Shown piece by piece: positions 34,159-43,938 of a DNA stretch of 64,000 bases; the first letter of the stretch is position 1, and every line of letters begins with the position of its first letter. The translations under genes were made by a program, and so were the position numbers. Source of the DNA: Geobacter sp. (GTDB lineage Bacteria > Desulfobacterota > Desulfuromonadia > Geobacterales > Geobacteraceae). The stretch spans positions 372,001 to 436,000 of the forward strand of contig PJFC01000003.1 of the NCBI GenBank assembly GCA_003574885.1. Reading direction: 5' to 3'. The notes below the pieces were generated by a model, which worked only from the letters and a program-made list of their open reading frames with translations, was not told the origin of the DNA and made no database searches.

Positions 34159-34167
34159 TCTTTTGAG
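34159..34167. repeat. Target-site duplication, right copy (TCTTTTGAG)
   Basis: This is identical to 27924-27932. It is followed by ACGGGGTTTTTTTGTTG, the second half of the interrupted terminator. Confidence 0.88.
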
Positions 34168-34215
34168 ACGGGGTTTTTTTGTTGAATTGATGTGCGTCTG
34201 CACGTGCAGTTTTTC

Positions 34216-36129
34216 CTACGAAATGAGGGCCTTCTTCATTTCCAACTCTTCCCAACGTGCATATTTCCCCGCCAGTTCCTGCTCAAGCTTCGTATATTCG
34301 GCTGAAAGCCCGGCAATTCCCCCAGGCTTTTCCGCGTATTCAAGGGGATCAGCCAGTTTTGTCTCAAGAGCATTCTTCTGCTGCTCAAGCGATTCAATCA
34401 GGGGTTCCAGCTTCTCCAGTTCGAGACGCTCCGCATAGGTCAGTCCTTTCTTCGCTTTAGAGGGGACGGAAAGATCTGCCTTGACCGGTTTGCGCTCATC
34501 CCTCCGGGTTGCATTCTTCTCTTCCAGGCTTAACTGCGCTTTGAGCTCCCGGTAATGGCTGTAATTCCCCTCATAAAACACGGCACTGCCATCCCCCTCG
34601 AAGGCGAGGATACCGGTAGCGACCTTGTCGAGAAAGAAACGGTCGTGGGTAACCATCAGAACGCAGCCGGGAAAATTGGACAGGGCGTCGTCCAGAAGCT
34701 GCATGGTCGGTATATCCAGGTCGTTGGTCGGCTCATCCAGGATGAGCAGGTTGGCATCCGCCAGCATCAGCCGGGCCATGATGAGCCGGCTCTTCTCCCC
34801 CCCCGACAGGGTCTTGATCTGGCGCCGCCGGTCCGACGGGACAAACAGGAAATCCTCCAGATAACCGATCTTGTGACGTTTCTCCCCTGCTACCTGAACA
34901 TAGTCACCCTCACCGAGGAAATCGTAGATAGTCTGTTCCGGCTCCAGTATCTCCCGTTGCTGGTCGAAATAGGAGATACGGGTCTTCCGGCCGACAACCA
35001 CCTCTCCCTGGTCAGGCGACTCTTCCCCCATGATCATCCTGAGCAGGGTGGTCTTGCCGCAGCCGTTGGGACCGATGATACCGACCCTGTCCCCCCGCTT
35101 GAGACGGAAGGTGAGATCCTTCACCAGTAACCGTTCACCGTAGGATTTGCCGATATCAAGGAGTTCCAGGATGGTTCCCCCCAACCCCTCGTCGGTGGTA
35201 AACGCAAGCCGCGTCTCCCTCTGCGACGTACCGGCTGTACGAGCCTGGAGATCATTGAACCGGTCGATGCGCGCCTTCTGTTTGGTGCTTCGTGCCTTTG
35301 CCCCACGCTGAATCCATGCAGTCTCGACCCGCAGCAGGTTCAGCAGTCGCGACTGGCGCTGACCTGCCTGCTGAAGCAATTCTTCTTTCTTCACCAGGTA
35401 GGCACTATACCCCCCCGGGTAGATGGTGATACGGCCATCCTCCAGCTCCAGCATCCGGCTTGCCAGCCGGTCGAGAAAATAGCGGTCGTGGGTGATGAGG
35501 AGAACGGCACCCGGGTAGGACAGAAGGTAATCCTGCAGCCACTGGGTGGTATCCGCATCCAGATGGTTGGTCGGCTCATCGAGAAGAAGCAGATCGGGAG
35601 CCTCCAGAAGAAGCCGGGCCAAGGCAACTCTTCGCTTCATACCGCCGGAAAGGGTCCCGACACGGGCGTCCCCATCAACAAGGCCGAGATGCCCCATGAT
35701 CTCCGCCACCCGGTGTTCAGTGTTCCAGCCACCATGGTGCTCGATCCACGATATCAGCTCCCCCTGCCTCGCCATCAGGCGTTTTAGGTCTTCATGCTGG
35801 CCGGCCAGTCGCGCAGTAACCTGCTCGTACTCGGCCATGACACGCCGGACATCCACGAGCCCCGCCTCGATCGTCTCGACCACGGTCAGATTCTCATCCA
35901 GTTCCGGCTCCTGGGGAAGATAGCCGATGCAGGCTCCACGTCTCGTAACGACAGTCCCCTGTTCCGCCCCGTCTCGACCGGCAAGAACCTGCAAAAGCGT
36001 CGATTTTCCACAACCGTTGGCACCGATGAGACCGACCTTCTCAGTCTCATCAATAGCAAAGGTGACATCGGCCAGCACCTGGCGCGCCCCAAAGCTCTTT
36101 GCAACCCCCGTGACGTCGATCACGTTCAT
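34216..36129 (-). CDS. uup: ABC-F ATPase, Uup-like
   Basis: 637 residues with two ATP-binding cassettes. Walker A sequences are GANGCGKST (about 36) and GPNGCGKTT (about 350); signatures are LSGGMKRR and LSGGEKSR; Walker B is LLLLDEPTNHLD and LLILDEPTNDLD. The linker RVETAWIQRGAKARSTKQKA and a C-terminal coiled coil (YAERLELEKLEPLIESLEQQ) are typical of Uup rather than EttA. Uup acts on ribosomes and suppresses transposon excision in E. coli. Its 3' terminator is where the transposon inserted. It overlaps the next upstream gene's stop by ATGA. Confidence 0.9.
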   Translation of the reverse strand: MNVIDVTGVAKSFGARQVLADVTFAIDETEKVGLIGANGCGKSTLLQVLAGRDGAEQGTVVTRRGACIGYLPQEPELDENLTVVETIEAGLVDVRRVMAEYEQVTARLAGQHEDLKRLMARQGELISWIEHHGGWNTEHRVAEIMGHLGLVDGDARVGTLSGGMKRRVALARLLLEAPDLLLLDEPTNHLDADTTQWLQDYLLSYPGAVLLITHDRYFLDRLASRMLELEDGRITIYPGGYSAYLVKKEELLQQAGQRQSRLLNLLRVETAWIQRGAKARSTKQKARIDRFNDLQARTAGTSQRETRLAFTTDEGLGGTILELLDIGKSYGERLLVKDLTFRLKRGDRVGIIGPNGCGKTTLLRMIMGEESPDQGEVVVGRKTRISYFDQQREILEPEQTIYDFLGEGDYVQVAGEKRHKIGYLEDFLFVPSDRRRQIKTLSGGEKSRLIMARLMLADANLLILDEPTNDLDIPTMQLLDDALSNFPGCVLMVTHDRFFLDKVATGILAFEGDGSAVFYEGNYSHYRELKAQLSLEEKNATRRDERKPVKADLSVPSKAKKGLTYAERLELEKLEPLIESLEQQKNALETKLADPLEYAEKPGGIAGLSAEYTKLEQELAGKYARWEELEMKKALIS

Positions 36130-36623
36130 CGGCGCACCTTGCCAAGAAAATCGCTGAATTGCATGAGCAGTGAGGCAGGGCGATATTTCTGCGGGACAGC
36201 AAAGGTTCCGGCCGCATCGATGGGGAGCGTCATCGCTCCGACCGGCAGATCAAGATCGAGGCCGGCGTTGAGCTGGTAAGGTATACGGTCCAGGTCCGGA
36301 CGGCTTGCAAGTATCTCCAGCAGGTCAGCATAGGAAATTTTCACCGGGATGCGAACGTTCGTCGTTTTGTCGGAGGCGAACACCATGGTCTGCCGGACTG
36401 CTCCGCTGGCAAGGGGAAGAGACTTGATCTGCAGCGCGTAGTTATACCCCTGGAGGCTTATCTGGTAAGGATTGGGATTGGTCACGTCGATGCCGATCTC
36501 CAGCGTGGCTCCGGCGCCGTCAAGAGCGACCAGAGAGACATCCTTCACCGCTACCTCGGGATTCCTGACCAAGAGGGAACAACCGGTCATAAACATGAGG
36601 GATACGAGTAATAGCCGTTTCAA
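36126..36623 (-). CDS. LEA14-like (WHy domain) lipoprotein
   Basis: 165 residues. A TTG start at 36621-36623 gives a textbook lipoprotein signal, KRLLLVSLMFMTGCSLL, with AAAGGAG 6 bp upstream; starting earlier would spoil the signal and bury the ribosome-binding site. The body (VKDVSLVALDGAGATLEIGI, DVTNPNPYQISLQGYNYALQ) is the water-stress WHy fold, beta-sandwich. Function unknown; outer-membrane stress or envelope role is a guess. The stop overlaps the uup start. Confidence 0.82.
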   Translation of the reverse strand: MKRLLLVSLMFMTGCSLLVRNPEVAVKDVSLVALDGAGATLEIGIDVTNPNPYQISLQGYNYALQIKSLPLASGAVRQTMVFASDKTTNVRIPVKISYADLLEILASRPDLDRIPYQLNAGLDLDLPVGAMTLPIDAAGTFAVPQKYRPASLLMQFSDFLGKVRR

Positions 36624-36647
36624 CAACTGCTCCTTTCGTTCACGCAA

Positions 36648-36680
36648 AGAAAAATAGGCGAACCCCTGCGGGTTCGCCTA
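36648..36680 (-). terminator. Rho-independent terminator after the transglycosylase gene
   Basis: The minus strand reads AGGCGAACCC-GCAG-GGGTTCGCCT and then ATTTTTCTTT. It separates the transglycosylase gene from the lipoprotein-uup pair. Confidence 0.9.
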
Positions 36681-36723
36681 CCTTACCACGTTCTGCTCTG
36701 GCGTTTAACTGATATTTTCAGCT

Positions 36724-37371
36724 TCAGGAAGGATTGGCAACCGCTTGTCGCGTGATTTCTGCCCGCTTCTCCCCCTGGCTAGCCAACTCGTCGAGAAGCT
36801 CCCGGCGAAACTGGCGCCGCTTCACCTCATAGGCATCGGCATCAGGGCCGACACCGCAGTAGAGCTTCTTTGCCCGCACCAGGTTTCCTTTGGCCATCGC
36901 CATCTTGCTGGCAAGCTCGCGCACCGCAGCCTCGGCGCACTTCTCTTCGTTTTCCATTTCTTCAGGAGAATAGCCGTGGCTCTTGGCTCGGTAGGGCATG
37001 AGCTGCCAAACGCCGAGAGCACCCTTCCGGGAAACCGATTTTCCCGAAAGCCCGTGTCCTCCGGTCTCCGCGAGGGCGATTTCGGCGATGTCCATCGGCA
37101 TGAACGGCGTGCCGAGGGTTTTCAGGTAACAGAGTGCAGCGAGCCAGCGGGCCCGCTGCGGATCGGTACGACGGGCAAAGGCAGCGGCGATGGCCGGCAC
37201 CTGCCGTTGTCGTTCTTCCAGATTTATTCCTTTTTCCATCACCCGGCGAATCTCCCGGTCCAGTTCCGAATCCCCCGCGTTGCTCTGCAACTGGGCCTGA
37301 CGCATATGGGACTGATCACAGGAAACCCCGAGCAGCAGCGTCGCTGCCATGATAATAATTGTTTTTTTCAT
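36724..37371 (-). CDS. Lytic transglycosylase-like (SLT) lipoprotein
   Basis: 215 residues. Lipoprotein signal with lipobox LLGVSC (Cys about 18). The SLT region reads EIALAETGGHGLSGKSVSRK, GALGVWQLMPYRAKSHGYSP and CAEAAVRELASKMAMAKGN: catalytic Glu in LAETGG, GAxGxWQLMP as in SLT domains. It probably cleaves peptidoglycan. The 395-bp region upstream (37372-37766) has no gene I can support; on the minus strand it contains AAAGGAGG far from any start and a palindromic terminator at 37599-37625. Confidence 0.8.
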   Translation of the reverse strand: MKKTIIIMAATLLLGVSCDQSHMRQAQLQSNAGDSELDREIRRVMEKGINLEERQRQVPAIAAAFARRTDPQRARWLAALCYLKTLGTPFMPMDIAEIALAETGGHGLSGKSVSRKGALGVWQLMPYRAKSHGYSPEEMENEEKCAEAAVRELASKMAMAKGNLVRAKKLYCGVGPDADAYEVKRRQFRRELLDELASQGEKRAEITRQAVANPS

Positions 37372-37598
37372 AGTTTGTTTTGTCGGTTGTTTTCAGCTTT
37401 GCCGGATGGTTCTGGTAACCCTCAGTGTTTTCGGTAATCTCTCCGGCCTGACCTCCTTTCTTTTGATGTAGAAGCCCCAAACAACTCCGTCCAGCATCGG
37501 GACGCGGCCTCTCCATAACATAGCGGTATCACAGCAACTACACTTTTTAATGAACTTTTATTCTTCCACATTCATTAAATTTTAACCAAGAAACGCCA

Positions 37599-37625
37599 AA
37601 AGGACCCGATTGGGTCCTTTTTCTT
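37599..37625. terminator. Terminator between trpB1 and the transglycosylase gene
   Basis: AAAAGGACCC-GATT-GGGTCCTTTT is a perfect hairpin followed by TCTTT on the plus strand and by TTTT within the stem on the minus strand. It most likely ends the trp transcript 140 bp after trpB1. Confidence 0.75.
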
Positions 37626-37766
37626 TCCCTGCGACATATCACAGGTTGCTGAACTATACACGACAATGGCGTACGTGTCAAACGATAAACTGTATTTTAC
37701 ATTAATATTCAACAGGTTAGCTCTGTTTTGACTAGCCTGGCAACCCGATAAAAGCTCGAAAGAGTG

Positions 37767-38957
37767 CTATAATTTGACCCCCATGGCATCAGCCACGGTA
37801 TGGATATCCTTGTCCCCCCGTCCGGAAAGACAGACCACGATGGTCTGGTCCTTGGACAGCGTGGGTGCCAGTTTTACCACTTGGGCGATGGCATGGGACG
37901 ACTCCAGGGCCGGCAGAATCCCCTCTTCAAGGGTCAGGAGTTGAAATGCCGCCATGGCTTCCTCATCGGTCACCGCTACGTATTCAGCCCGGCCGGTCTC
38001 CTTGAGCCAGGCATGCTCAGGACCGACCCCCGGGTAATCGAGGCCGGCCGAAATGGAGTGGGCATGGGCGATCTGGCCATCGTCATCCTGGAGCAGGTAG
38101 GTCTTGTTGCCATGCAGCACCCCCACACGCCCTGCGCAGAGCGGGGCGGCATGTTTCCCCGTCGGGATGCCAAAGCCAGCCGCCTCCGCGCCGACCATCT
38201 TCACGCCGGTATCATGCAGAAATGGGTAGAAGAGCCCGAGTGCATTGCTCCCTCCCCCGACAGCAGCCACAAGATAATCGGGAAGACGCCCCTCTACTTT
38301 GGCATGCTGTTTTTTGGCCTCGCGGCCGATGATCGACTGGAAGTCGCGCACCATCATGGGATAGGGATGGGGGCCGGCTACCGTGCCGATGACGTAAAAC
38401 GTCCGGTCCACATAGGTGACCCAGTTCCGGAGCGCCTCGTTCATGGCGTCCTTGAGGGTGGCGGTACCGGCAGTAACCGGCGTCACCGTGGCGCCGAGGA
38501 GTTTCATCCGGAATACGTTGAGAGACTGGCGATGGATATCCTCCTCTCCCATGAAAACCTCGCACTCCATGCCGAACAGTGCCGCAATGGTAGCGGTCGC
38601 CACACCATGCTGACCGGCGCCGGTCTCGGCGATCACCCTCCGTTTCCCCATCCGCTTGGCAAGAAGCCCCTGGCCGATGGTATTGTTCACCTTGTGGGCA
38701 CCGGTGTGGTTCAGGTCCTCCCTCTTGAGATAGATCCGCGCACCGCCGAGCTTTTTCGTCAACTTTTCGGCAAAGTAGAGGGGATTGGGGCGCCCGACAT
38801 ACTGGCGGAGATAGTAGGCGAATTCTTCCTTGAACTCTTTATCGTTCTTATAGTGGGCATAAGCCTGTTCAAGTTCGTACAGCGCCGGCATGAGTGTCTC
38901 GGAAACGTAGCGGCCGCCGAACTGTCCAAAGTGCCCCTGCTTGTCGGGATATTTCAA
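37767..38957 (-). CDS. trpB: Tryptophan synthase beta subunit (TrpB1 type)
   Basis: 396 residues, the classical TrpA-dependent form. It condenses indole with serine using PLP. The PLP lysine is in [20 protein letters not shown]. Other signatures are [34 protein letters not shown] (phosphate loop) and [13 protein letters not shown]. The start overlaps the trpF stop (ATGA). It is the last trp gene of the main operon; trpA lies 16.7 kb away. Confidence 0.96.
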   Translation of the reverse strand: MKYPDKQGHFGQFGGRYVSETLMPALYELEQAYAHYKNDKEFKEEFAYYLRQYVGRPNPLYFAEKLTKKLGGARIYLKREDLNHTGAHKVNNTIGQGLLAKRMGKRRVIAETGAGQHGVATATIAALFGMECEVFMGEEDIHRQSLNVFRMKLLGATVTPVTAGTATLKDAMNEALRNWVTYVDRTFYVIGTVAGPHPYPMMVRDFQSIIGREAKKQHAKVEGRLPDYLVAAVGGGSNALGLFYPFLHDTGVKMVGAEAAGFGIPTGKHAAPLCAGRVGVLHGNKTYLLQDDDGQIAHAHSISAGLDYPGVGPEHAWLKETGRAEYVAVTDEEAMAAFQLLTLEEGILPALESSHAIAQVVKLAPTLSKDQTIVVCLSGRGDKDIHTVADAMGVKL

Positions 38958-39571
38958 GGTGATGCCTCCTTCGCCCTGCGGATAAATTCCCTTACCTTTG
39001 CCGGATCCTTTTTCCCCGGCACCGCTTCTACGCCGCTCGACACATCCACGGCATACGGTTGTACCCGGCTCACCGCCTCAGCCACATTTTCCGGAGTAAG
39101 ACCGCCCGCCAGGATGAGCGGGCCATGCTGTCCCGCCTCCCGGGCAAGCTCCCAGTCGAATGTCTGACCTGTCCCGCCGTAGGCGGCGGAAGACCAGGCA
39201 TCGAGCAGATACCCCGCCACCCGGTACTGCTGCATGGTGGTGATGCTCGCCCCGTCCTTCACCCTGAAAACCTTGACGACCCGCCGTTCCATCAGTTCGC
39301 AGTAGGCCGGTGTCTCTTCGCCATGGAGCTGGACAATGTCCAGACGGCACGCTTTGGAAATCCCGTTGACCCGTTCCGCCGACTCGTTCACGAACAGACC
39401 GACCGCCTGCACGAAGGGGGGAAGCTCCCGGATGATCTCCGCAGCCTTCTCCGGCGTCACGCAGCGGGGTGACTTGGAATAGAAGACGAACCCGAGGGCG
39501 TCGGCTCCTGCCTCCACCGCCATCAGCGCGTAATCCACATTTGTTATGCCACAGATCTTGACCCTGACCAT
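38954..39571 (-). CDS. trpF: Phosphoribosylanthranilate isomerase
   Basis: 205 residues, TIM barrel. Catalytic Cys and Asp are visible in [20 protein letters not shown] and [46 protein letters not shown] and [14 protein letters not shown] complete the family pattern. ATG 39571 matches homologue N-termini although its ribosome-binding site is weak; the upstream extension reads through a palindromic repeat and is rejected. Confidence 0.94.
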   Translation of the reverse strand: MVRVKICGITNVDYALMAVEAGADALGFVFYSKSPRCVTPEKAAEIIRELPPFVQAVGLFVNESAERVNGISKACRLDIVQLHGEETPAYCELMERRVVKVFRVKDGASITTMQQYRVAGYLLDAWSSAAYGGTGQTFDWELAREAGQHGPLILAGGLTPENVAEAVSRVQPYAVDVSSGVEAVPGKKDPAKVREFIRRAKEASP

Positions 39572-39587
39572 ACTGAAACTCGAATCT

Positions 39588-39739
39588 GCCACAGAGGCAC
39601 GGAGCCCCCAGAGAAAAGCTTGTCGGAACAAAACCAATCAACAATGATACATGGGATATTCAGGACAAAATCGGAACTGTGCGGATTCCCCTCTTATCGT
39701 TCAGTGTTGCGGTTCTCCGTGACTCAGTGCCTCTGTGGC
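39588..39739. repeat. Inverted repeat between trpB2 and trpF
   Basis: GCCACAGAGGCACGGAG at the left is inverted at 39715-39739 (CTCCGTGACTCAGTGCCTCT and onward). It resembles dispersed CACAGAGGCAC-type repeats that I recall from Geobacter genomes. It may be MITE-like. Confidence 0.6.
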
Positions 39740-39753
39740 GGGTTATGGTAAAT

Positions 39754-41109
39754 TCACACCGAAACCTTCGGCAGTCGCTCCAGTGCCTCCCGTATCTTTT
39801 CCTCCGGATATTCGTAGTCCTCAAGGTTTCCGGACAGATAGGCGTCGTAAGCCCCCATGTCCAGTTGACCATGTCCGGAGAGACCGAAGAGGATGGTCCG
39901 TTCCTTCCCCTCTTCCTTCGCCAGCATCGCCTCGTCGATGGCGGCCCTGACGGCGTGGGACGACTCGGGAGCGGGAACGATCCCTTCGCTCCGGGCAAAG
40001 AGCACCGCCCCTTCGAAGCAGGCGTTCTGCTTGTAGCTCTTCGCCTCGATGGCACCGGCGGCATAGAGCTGGGAGACCAGCGGCGACTCCCCGTGGTAAC
40101 GGAGTCCTCCCGCATGAATGCCGGGAGGCATGAAATCGTGCCCCAGGGTATACATCATGGAGATTGGAGCCATCTTGGCCGTATCGCCGTAGTCGAAGGC
40201 GTAGACACCCTTGGTGAGAGTCGGGCAGGAAGCGGGCTCAACCGCAAGGCAGCGAACCTGTTTCCCCGTGGCCCGGTCGGCAATGAAAGGGAAGGCGATG
40301 CCGGCAAAGTTCGAGCCGCCGCCGCAGCAGGCGATGACCACGTCCGGGTAATCACCGGCAATCTTCATCTGCTCTTTCGACTCCTGGCCAATGACGGTCT
40401 GGTGGAGACAGACGTGGTTGAGCACACTCCCCAGGGCATAGTTGGTGTCGTCGTGGGTGGCCGCGTCCTCCACCGCCTCGGAGATGGCAATCCCCAGGCT
40501 CCCCAGGTTGTCCGGATCGTGTGCCAGGATGGAGCGACCCGCGTCGGTGAACTCGGAGGGGGACGGGATGACATTTGCCCCCCAGAGCTGCATCATGCTT
40601 TTGCGGTACGGTTTCTGGGTGCAGGAGACCTTGACCATGTAGACCGTACACTCCAGGCCGAACATGCTGCAGGCCAGGGCAAGGGAACTCCCCCACTGTC
40701 CGGCACCGGTCTCGGTGGCAAGGCGCCGGATGCCGGCCTTCTTGTTGTAGTACGCCTGGGGAATGGCCGAGTTGGGCTTGTGGGAACCTGCCGGCGATAC
40801 CCCTTCGAACTTGTAGTAGATTTTCGCCGGCGTGCCGAGGGCCTGCTCCAGGCGTCGGGCTCGAAACAGGGGGGACGGCCGCCAGAGGCGATAGATGTCC
40901 CGTACCTCGTCGGGAATATCGATCCAGCGCTGGGTCGAAACCTCCTGCTCGATAATGGCCATGGGAAAGATGGGAAGGAGGTCGTCCGGCGTCACCGGTT
41001 GCAGCGTGCGGGGATTGATGACCGGATGGAGCGGTCCCGGCATGTCGGGGATGATGTTGTACCACTGTTTCGGGATCTGCTCCTCGCCAAGGGTAATCTT
41101 GGTGTCCAT
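39754..41109 (-). CDS. Tryptophan synthase beta-like protein, TrpB2 type
   Basis: 451 residues, longer than TrpB1 as usual for TrpB2. It has the extended N-terminus ([20 protein letters not shown]), [20 protein letters not shown], the PLP lysine in [40 protein letters not shown] and [14 protein letters not shown]. TrpB2 enzymes may salvage free indole or act with a different TrpA. The second ATG (41109) is 5 bp from AGGAG and is preferred over the first at 41112. It lies between trpC and trpF. Confidence 0.93.
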   Translation of the reverse strand: MDTKITLGEEQIPKQWYNIIPDMPGPLHPVINPRTLQPVTPDDLLPIFPMAIIEQEVSTQRWIDIPDEVRDIYRLWRPSPLFRARRLEQALGTPAKIYYKFEGVSPAGSHKPNSAIPQAYYNKKAGIRRLATETGAGQWGSSLALACSMFGLECTVYMVKVSCTQKPYRKSMMQLWGANVIPSPSEFTDAGRSILAHDPDNLGSLGIAISEAVEDAATHDDTNYALGSVLNHVCLHQTVIGQESKEQMKIAGDYPDVVIACCGGGSNFAGIAFPFIADRATGKQVRCLAVEPASCPTLTKGVYAFDYGDTAKMAPISMMYTLGHDFMPPGIHAGGLRYHGESPLVSQLYAAGAIEAKSYKQNACFEGAVLFARSEGIVPAPESSHAVRAAIDEAMLAKEEGKERTILFGLSGHGQLDMGAYDAYLSGNLEDYEYPEEKIREALERLPKVSV

Positions 41110-41131
41110 CATGTCTCCTTTTTAAGTACGC

Positions 41132-41191
41132 GCGGAAGAGCGGAAGTTTAAATGCCTATTCTTCCGTTCTTCCCGCCTTCCGTTCTTCCGC
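41132..41191. repeat. GGAAGAGCGGAAG inverted repeat overlapping the trpC 3' end
   Basis: GCGGAAGAGCGGAAG at 41132-41146 is inverted as CTTCCGTTCTTCCGC at 41177-41191, with another near-copy at 41161. The last codons of trpC and its stop lie within it. Confidence 0.6.
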
Positions 41192-41990
41192 TCCCTAAAA
41201 GCTCTCGCAGCTTGGCACCCACATCCCCTTCCCGCATGAGCGACTCGCCGATCAGGAAGGCCACCGCGCCGGCCTGTTCCAACCGCTCGATGTCGGCCCG
41301 ACTGTTGATGCCGCTCTCGGAAACGACCAGCCTTTCCGCCGGAATGGACGGGATGAGCCGCTCCGTGGTCCCCAGGTCGGTGACGAAGGTCCGGAGGTTG
41401 CGGTTGTTGATGCCGATCAGTTCGCAGTCGGTCTGAAGCGCCAGTTCCAGTTCCGCCTCATCGTGGACCTCCAGGAGGACGTCGAGAGAGAGCTCACTCG
41501 CCAGGGAGATGAAGTCCCGCAGCTGATGAAGGTCGAGCATGGCGGCGATAAGGAGAATGGCATCGGCGCCGGCAGCACGTGCCTCGTAGATCTGGTAGGG
41601 ATCGAAGATGAAATCCTTGCGCAGGAGCGGCAATCCCACCTGTTCACGGATAAGAGCAAGGAACCGGAGGTTGCCGAGAAAAAAGTGCTCCTCGGTCAGG
41701 ACAGAGAGACAGGCCGCCCCGTTGTTCTGGTAGATCCGGGCGATCTCCAGCGGATCGAAATCGGGCCGGATCAACCCCTTGGACGGGGACCCCTTCTTCA
41801 CCTCGGCGATGATGGCCGTCCACCCCGAATCGCGGCAGGTACGGAGCGCCCGGATAAAGCCGCGGGGGGTGTCTTCCAGGCCGGCAATGGCGGTCCTGAC
41901 TTCGGACAACGGCCGGTCCGCCATGGCAGCAGCCAGTTCGCCCCGTTTGTGATCGACAATTTTCTTCAGGATGTCGGGAGTTTCGGACAT
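41148..41990 (-). CDS. trpC: Indole-3-glycerol phosphate synthase
   Basis: 280 residues, TIM barrel. Signatures: TAIIAEVKKGSPSKGLIRPD (catalytic Lys), YQNNGAACLSVLTEEHFFLG, LPLLRKDFIFDPYQIYEARA, INNRNLRTFVTDL and VSESGINSRADIERL. ATG 41990 follows GGATGG and gives MSETPDILKKIVDHKRGEL; an ATG seven codons upstream has no site. The C-terminal tail GSGRTEGGKNGRIGI is encoded by a genomic repeat and is probably not conserved. Confidence 0.95.
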   Translation of the reverse strand: MSETPDILKKIVDHKRGELAAAMADRPLSEVRTAIAGLEDTPRGFIRALRTCRDSGWTAIIAEVKKGSPSKGLIRPDFDPLEIARIYQNNGAACLSVLTEEHFFLGNLRFLALIREQVGLPLLRKDFIFDPYQIYEARAAGADAILLIAAMLDLHQLRDFISLASELSLDVLLEVHDEAELELALQTDCELIGINNRNLRTFVTDLGTTERLIPSIPAERLVVSESGINSRADIERLEQAGAVAFLIGESLMREGDVGAKLRELLGSGRTEGGKNGRIGI

Positions 41991-42077
41991 GATATCCATC
42001 CAGTAAAACATGGAGGTGTAAATTACGATGCATTTAGAGAAAATAGATTTGCTTCTTTACCTCAACCTTTACCTGCC

Positions 42078-43130
42078 TCATTCGTTGGTCAGCTTCACCA
42101 GTTTTTCCAGCTGCCCCATGGCCCTGCCCGAATCGATCGCTCCGGCAGCCATGCCGAGACCTTCGGGAATGGTGGCTGTCTTCCCTGCCGCCACCAGGCC
42201 GTAGGCCGCATTGAGGAGGACGATATCCCGCTTTCCCCCCTTCATCCCTGCCAGAAGCTCACGCACGATGACGGCATTGCCCACCGCGTTCCCCCCTTTG
42301 AGTTCCGCCATGGAACAGCGCTTGAGGCCGAAATCCTCCGGCTTCACCAGGGTCACGGTCACCTTGCTGGAAGTCACCTCGGCAACCCGTGTCTCGGTGG
42401 TCAGGGTGATCTCGTCCATGCCATCCTGGCCATACACCACGAAGCCGTGCCGGCACCCCAGCCCCTGGAGGACATAGGCAAGTTTTTCCACCAGGTCGTC
42501 CCGGTAAACCCCAAGCACCTGGCAGGGTGCGCCGGCGGGGTTGGTAAGGGGGCCGAGGATATTGAAGATGGTCCGGATGCCGATCTCCTTGCGCGGCCCT
42601 ATGGCGTGCTTCATGGCACCGTGGAGGGCCGGGGCGAAGAGGAAACCAATGCCGATCTCACTGATGCAGCGTTCCACCGTTTCCGGCGTGACATCCAGGT
42701 TCACCCCGAGGGCTTCGAGCACATCGGCGCTGCCGCAGGAGGACGAAACGGCACGGTTGCCGTGCTTGGCTACCCGTACCCCGCAGGCGGAAACCACGAA
42801 AGAAACCGTGGTGGAAACGTTGAAGGTATTGGTCCCATCCCCCCCCGTTCCGACCACATCCAGCATGGTCTCCTGATCGATATTGATGTCATCCCGGTCG
42901 ATATCCAGAACATTCTTACCGACCCGGATGGGGGTCACCCGGTCGCGCATGACCCGGGCTGCGCCGGTTATCTCCGCCACCGTCTCCCCCTTCATCCGCA
43001 AAGCGGTGATGAAGGCAGCGATCTGGGCCGGCGTCGCCTCACCCGACATGATCTGGTCCATCACCTCGATCATCTCCGCTTCCGTCAGGTCGACCAGTTC
43101 GACAACTTTGGCTATGGCTTTCTTGATCAT
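42078..43130 (-). CDS. trpD: Anthranilate phosphoribosyltransferase
   Basis: 350 residues. It transfers phosphoribose from PRPP to anthranilate. [20 protein letters not shown] is the PRPP loop; [40 protein letters not shown] and [12 protein letters not shown] are diagnostic. ATG 43130 follows CAGGAG by 6 bp. It follows trpG, with a 47-bp palindromic repeat covering the junction. Confidence 0.96.
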   Translation of the reverse strand: MIKKAIAKVVELVDLTEAEMIEVMDQIMSGEATPAQIAAFITALRMKGETVAEITGAARVMRDRVTPIRVGKNVLDIDRDDINIDQETMLDVVGTGGDGTNTFNVSTTVSFVVSACGVRVAKHGNRAVSSSCGSADVLEALGVNLDVTPETVERCISEIGIGFLFAPALHGAMKHAIGPRKEIGIRTIFNILGPLTNPAGAPCQVLGVYRDDLVEKLAYVLQGLGCRHGFVVYGQDGMDEITLTTETRVAEVTSSKVTVTLVKPEDFGLKRCSMAELKGGNAVGNAVIVRELLAGMKGGKRDIVLLNAAYGLVAAGKTATIPEGLGMAAGAIDSGRAMGQLEKLVKLTNE

Positions 43131-43141
43131 GAATTTCTCCT

Positions 43142-43188
43142 GTAGGGGCACGGTTACCCGCCCCGGGCGGGGAGAACCCCGCCCCTAC
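43142..43188. repeat. GTAGGGGC palindromic repeat at the trpG-trpD junction
   Basis: GTAGGGGC (43142-43149) and GCCCCTAC (43181-43188) flank a GC-rich centre with its own dyad, CCCGCCCCGGGCGGGG. The repeat supplies the TAG stop codon of trpG. Confidence 0.75.
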
Positions 43189-43757
43189 GATCGCGTCATC
43201 TCCAGAAAGTTCTGAAGAATGTCCATTCCACCTTCCGTCAGGATCGACTCGGGGTGGAACTGAACCCCCCAGAGGGGCAACTCACGGTGCCGCAGCCCCA
43301 TGATCTCACCCTCCTCCACCCAGGCGGTGATCTCAAGGCAGTCGGGAAATGTGGCGCGCTCCACGATGAGGGAATGATAGCGGGTCGCTTCGAAAGGATT
43401 GGGAAGCCCCCGGAAAAGCTCCCTGCCATCGTGATGAATGGGGGAAGTCTTGCCGTGCATGAGGGTACTGCTCCGGACGACCCTGCCGCCGAAAGCAGCA
43501 CCGATGGACTGGTGGCCGAGGCAGACGCCGAGGATCGGAACCTTCCCCGCAAAATGCCTGATCGCCTCGACCGATATTCCCGCTTCCTCAGGGGAACAGG
43601 GGCCGGGGGATATGACGAGCCGGGCAGGGTTGAGTTCCTCGATCTCGCCGATGGTAATCCGATCATTGCGGAAAACCTGTACATCTTCACCCAGCTGACC
43701 GAAATACTGGACGATGTTGTAGGTGAAGGAATCGTAATTGTCGATCATCAGCAGCAT
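43185..43757 (-). CDS. trpG: Anthranilate synthase glutamine amidotransferase subunit
   Basis: 190 residues, class I amidotransferase. It releases ammonia from glutamine for Trp[33 protein letters not shown], the catalytic [15 protein letters not shown] and the His-Glu pair in [14 protein letters not shown] are all present. It may also serve p-aminobenzoate synthase. The stop is created by the downstream repeat. It is separated from trpE by another palindromic element. Confidence 0.96.
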   Translation of the reverse strand: MLLMIDNYDSFTYNIVQYFGQLGEDVQVFRNDRITIGEIEELNPARLVISPGPCSPEEAGISVEAIRHFAGKVPILGVCLGHQSIGAAFGGRVVRSSTLMHGKTSPIHHDGRELFRGLPNPFEATRYHSLIVERATFPDCLEITAWVEEGEIMGLRHRELPLWGVQFHPESILTEGGMDILQNFLEMTRS

Positions 43758-43770
43758 ATGAATTTCCTAA

Positions 43771-43893
43771 AGGGACTGCGGCTTTCACGCCATCTCGCCG
43801 TCGTCCTCGGCGCTTCCTTGTGCGGCGTAGCGCTGCTACGCCTCCGCGGTCGCTCCTGCGGGTACGACGACCTGGCGCAAAATCCGCAGTCCT
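43771..43893. repeat. Palindromic GC-rich element between trpE and trpG
   Basis: The arms AGGGACTGCGGCTTTCACGC (43771 on) and TGGCGCAAAATCCGCAGTCC (43873 on) are imperfect inverted repeats about 22 bp long. The centre contains GGCGTAGCGCTGCTACGCC, a second hairpin. The 123-bp size and nested dyads suggest a REP or MITE-type element. Confidence 0.7.
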
Positions 43894-43938
43894 ATGTAGT
43901 TTACACAGCCGAAGGGATTTTGCTTTCGGCCGTCGGGG

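Noticed and set aside
37372-37766. Possible riboswitch in the region upstream of the transglycosylase
   Set aside because: GGTTACC and CAAAGC fragments recall GEMM, but no consistent hairpins could be folded. Only the 37599 terminator is supported.
39679-41151. 490-codon plus-strand open frame opposite trpB2
   Set aside because: It is the complement of a clear trpB2; composition and lack of motifs mark it as a high-GC shadow.
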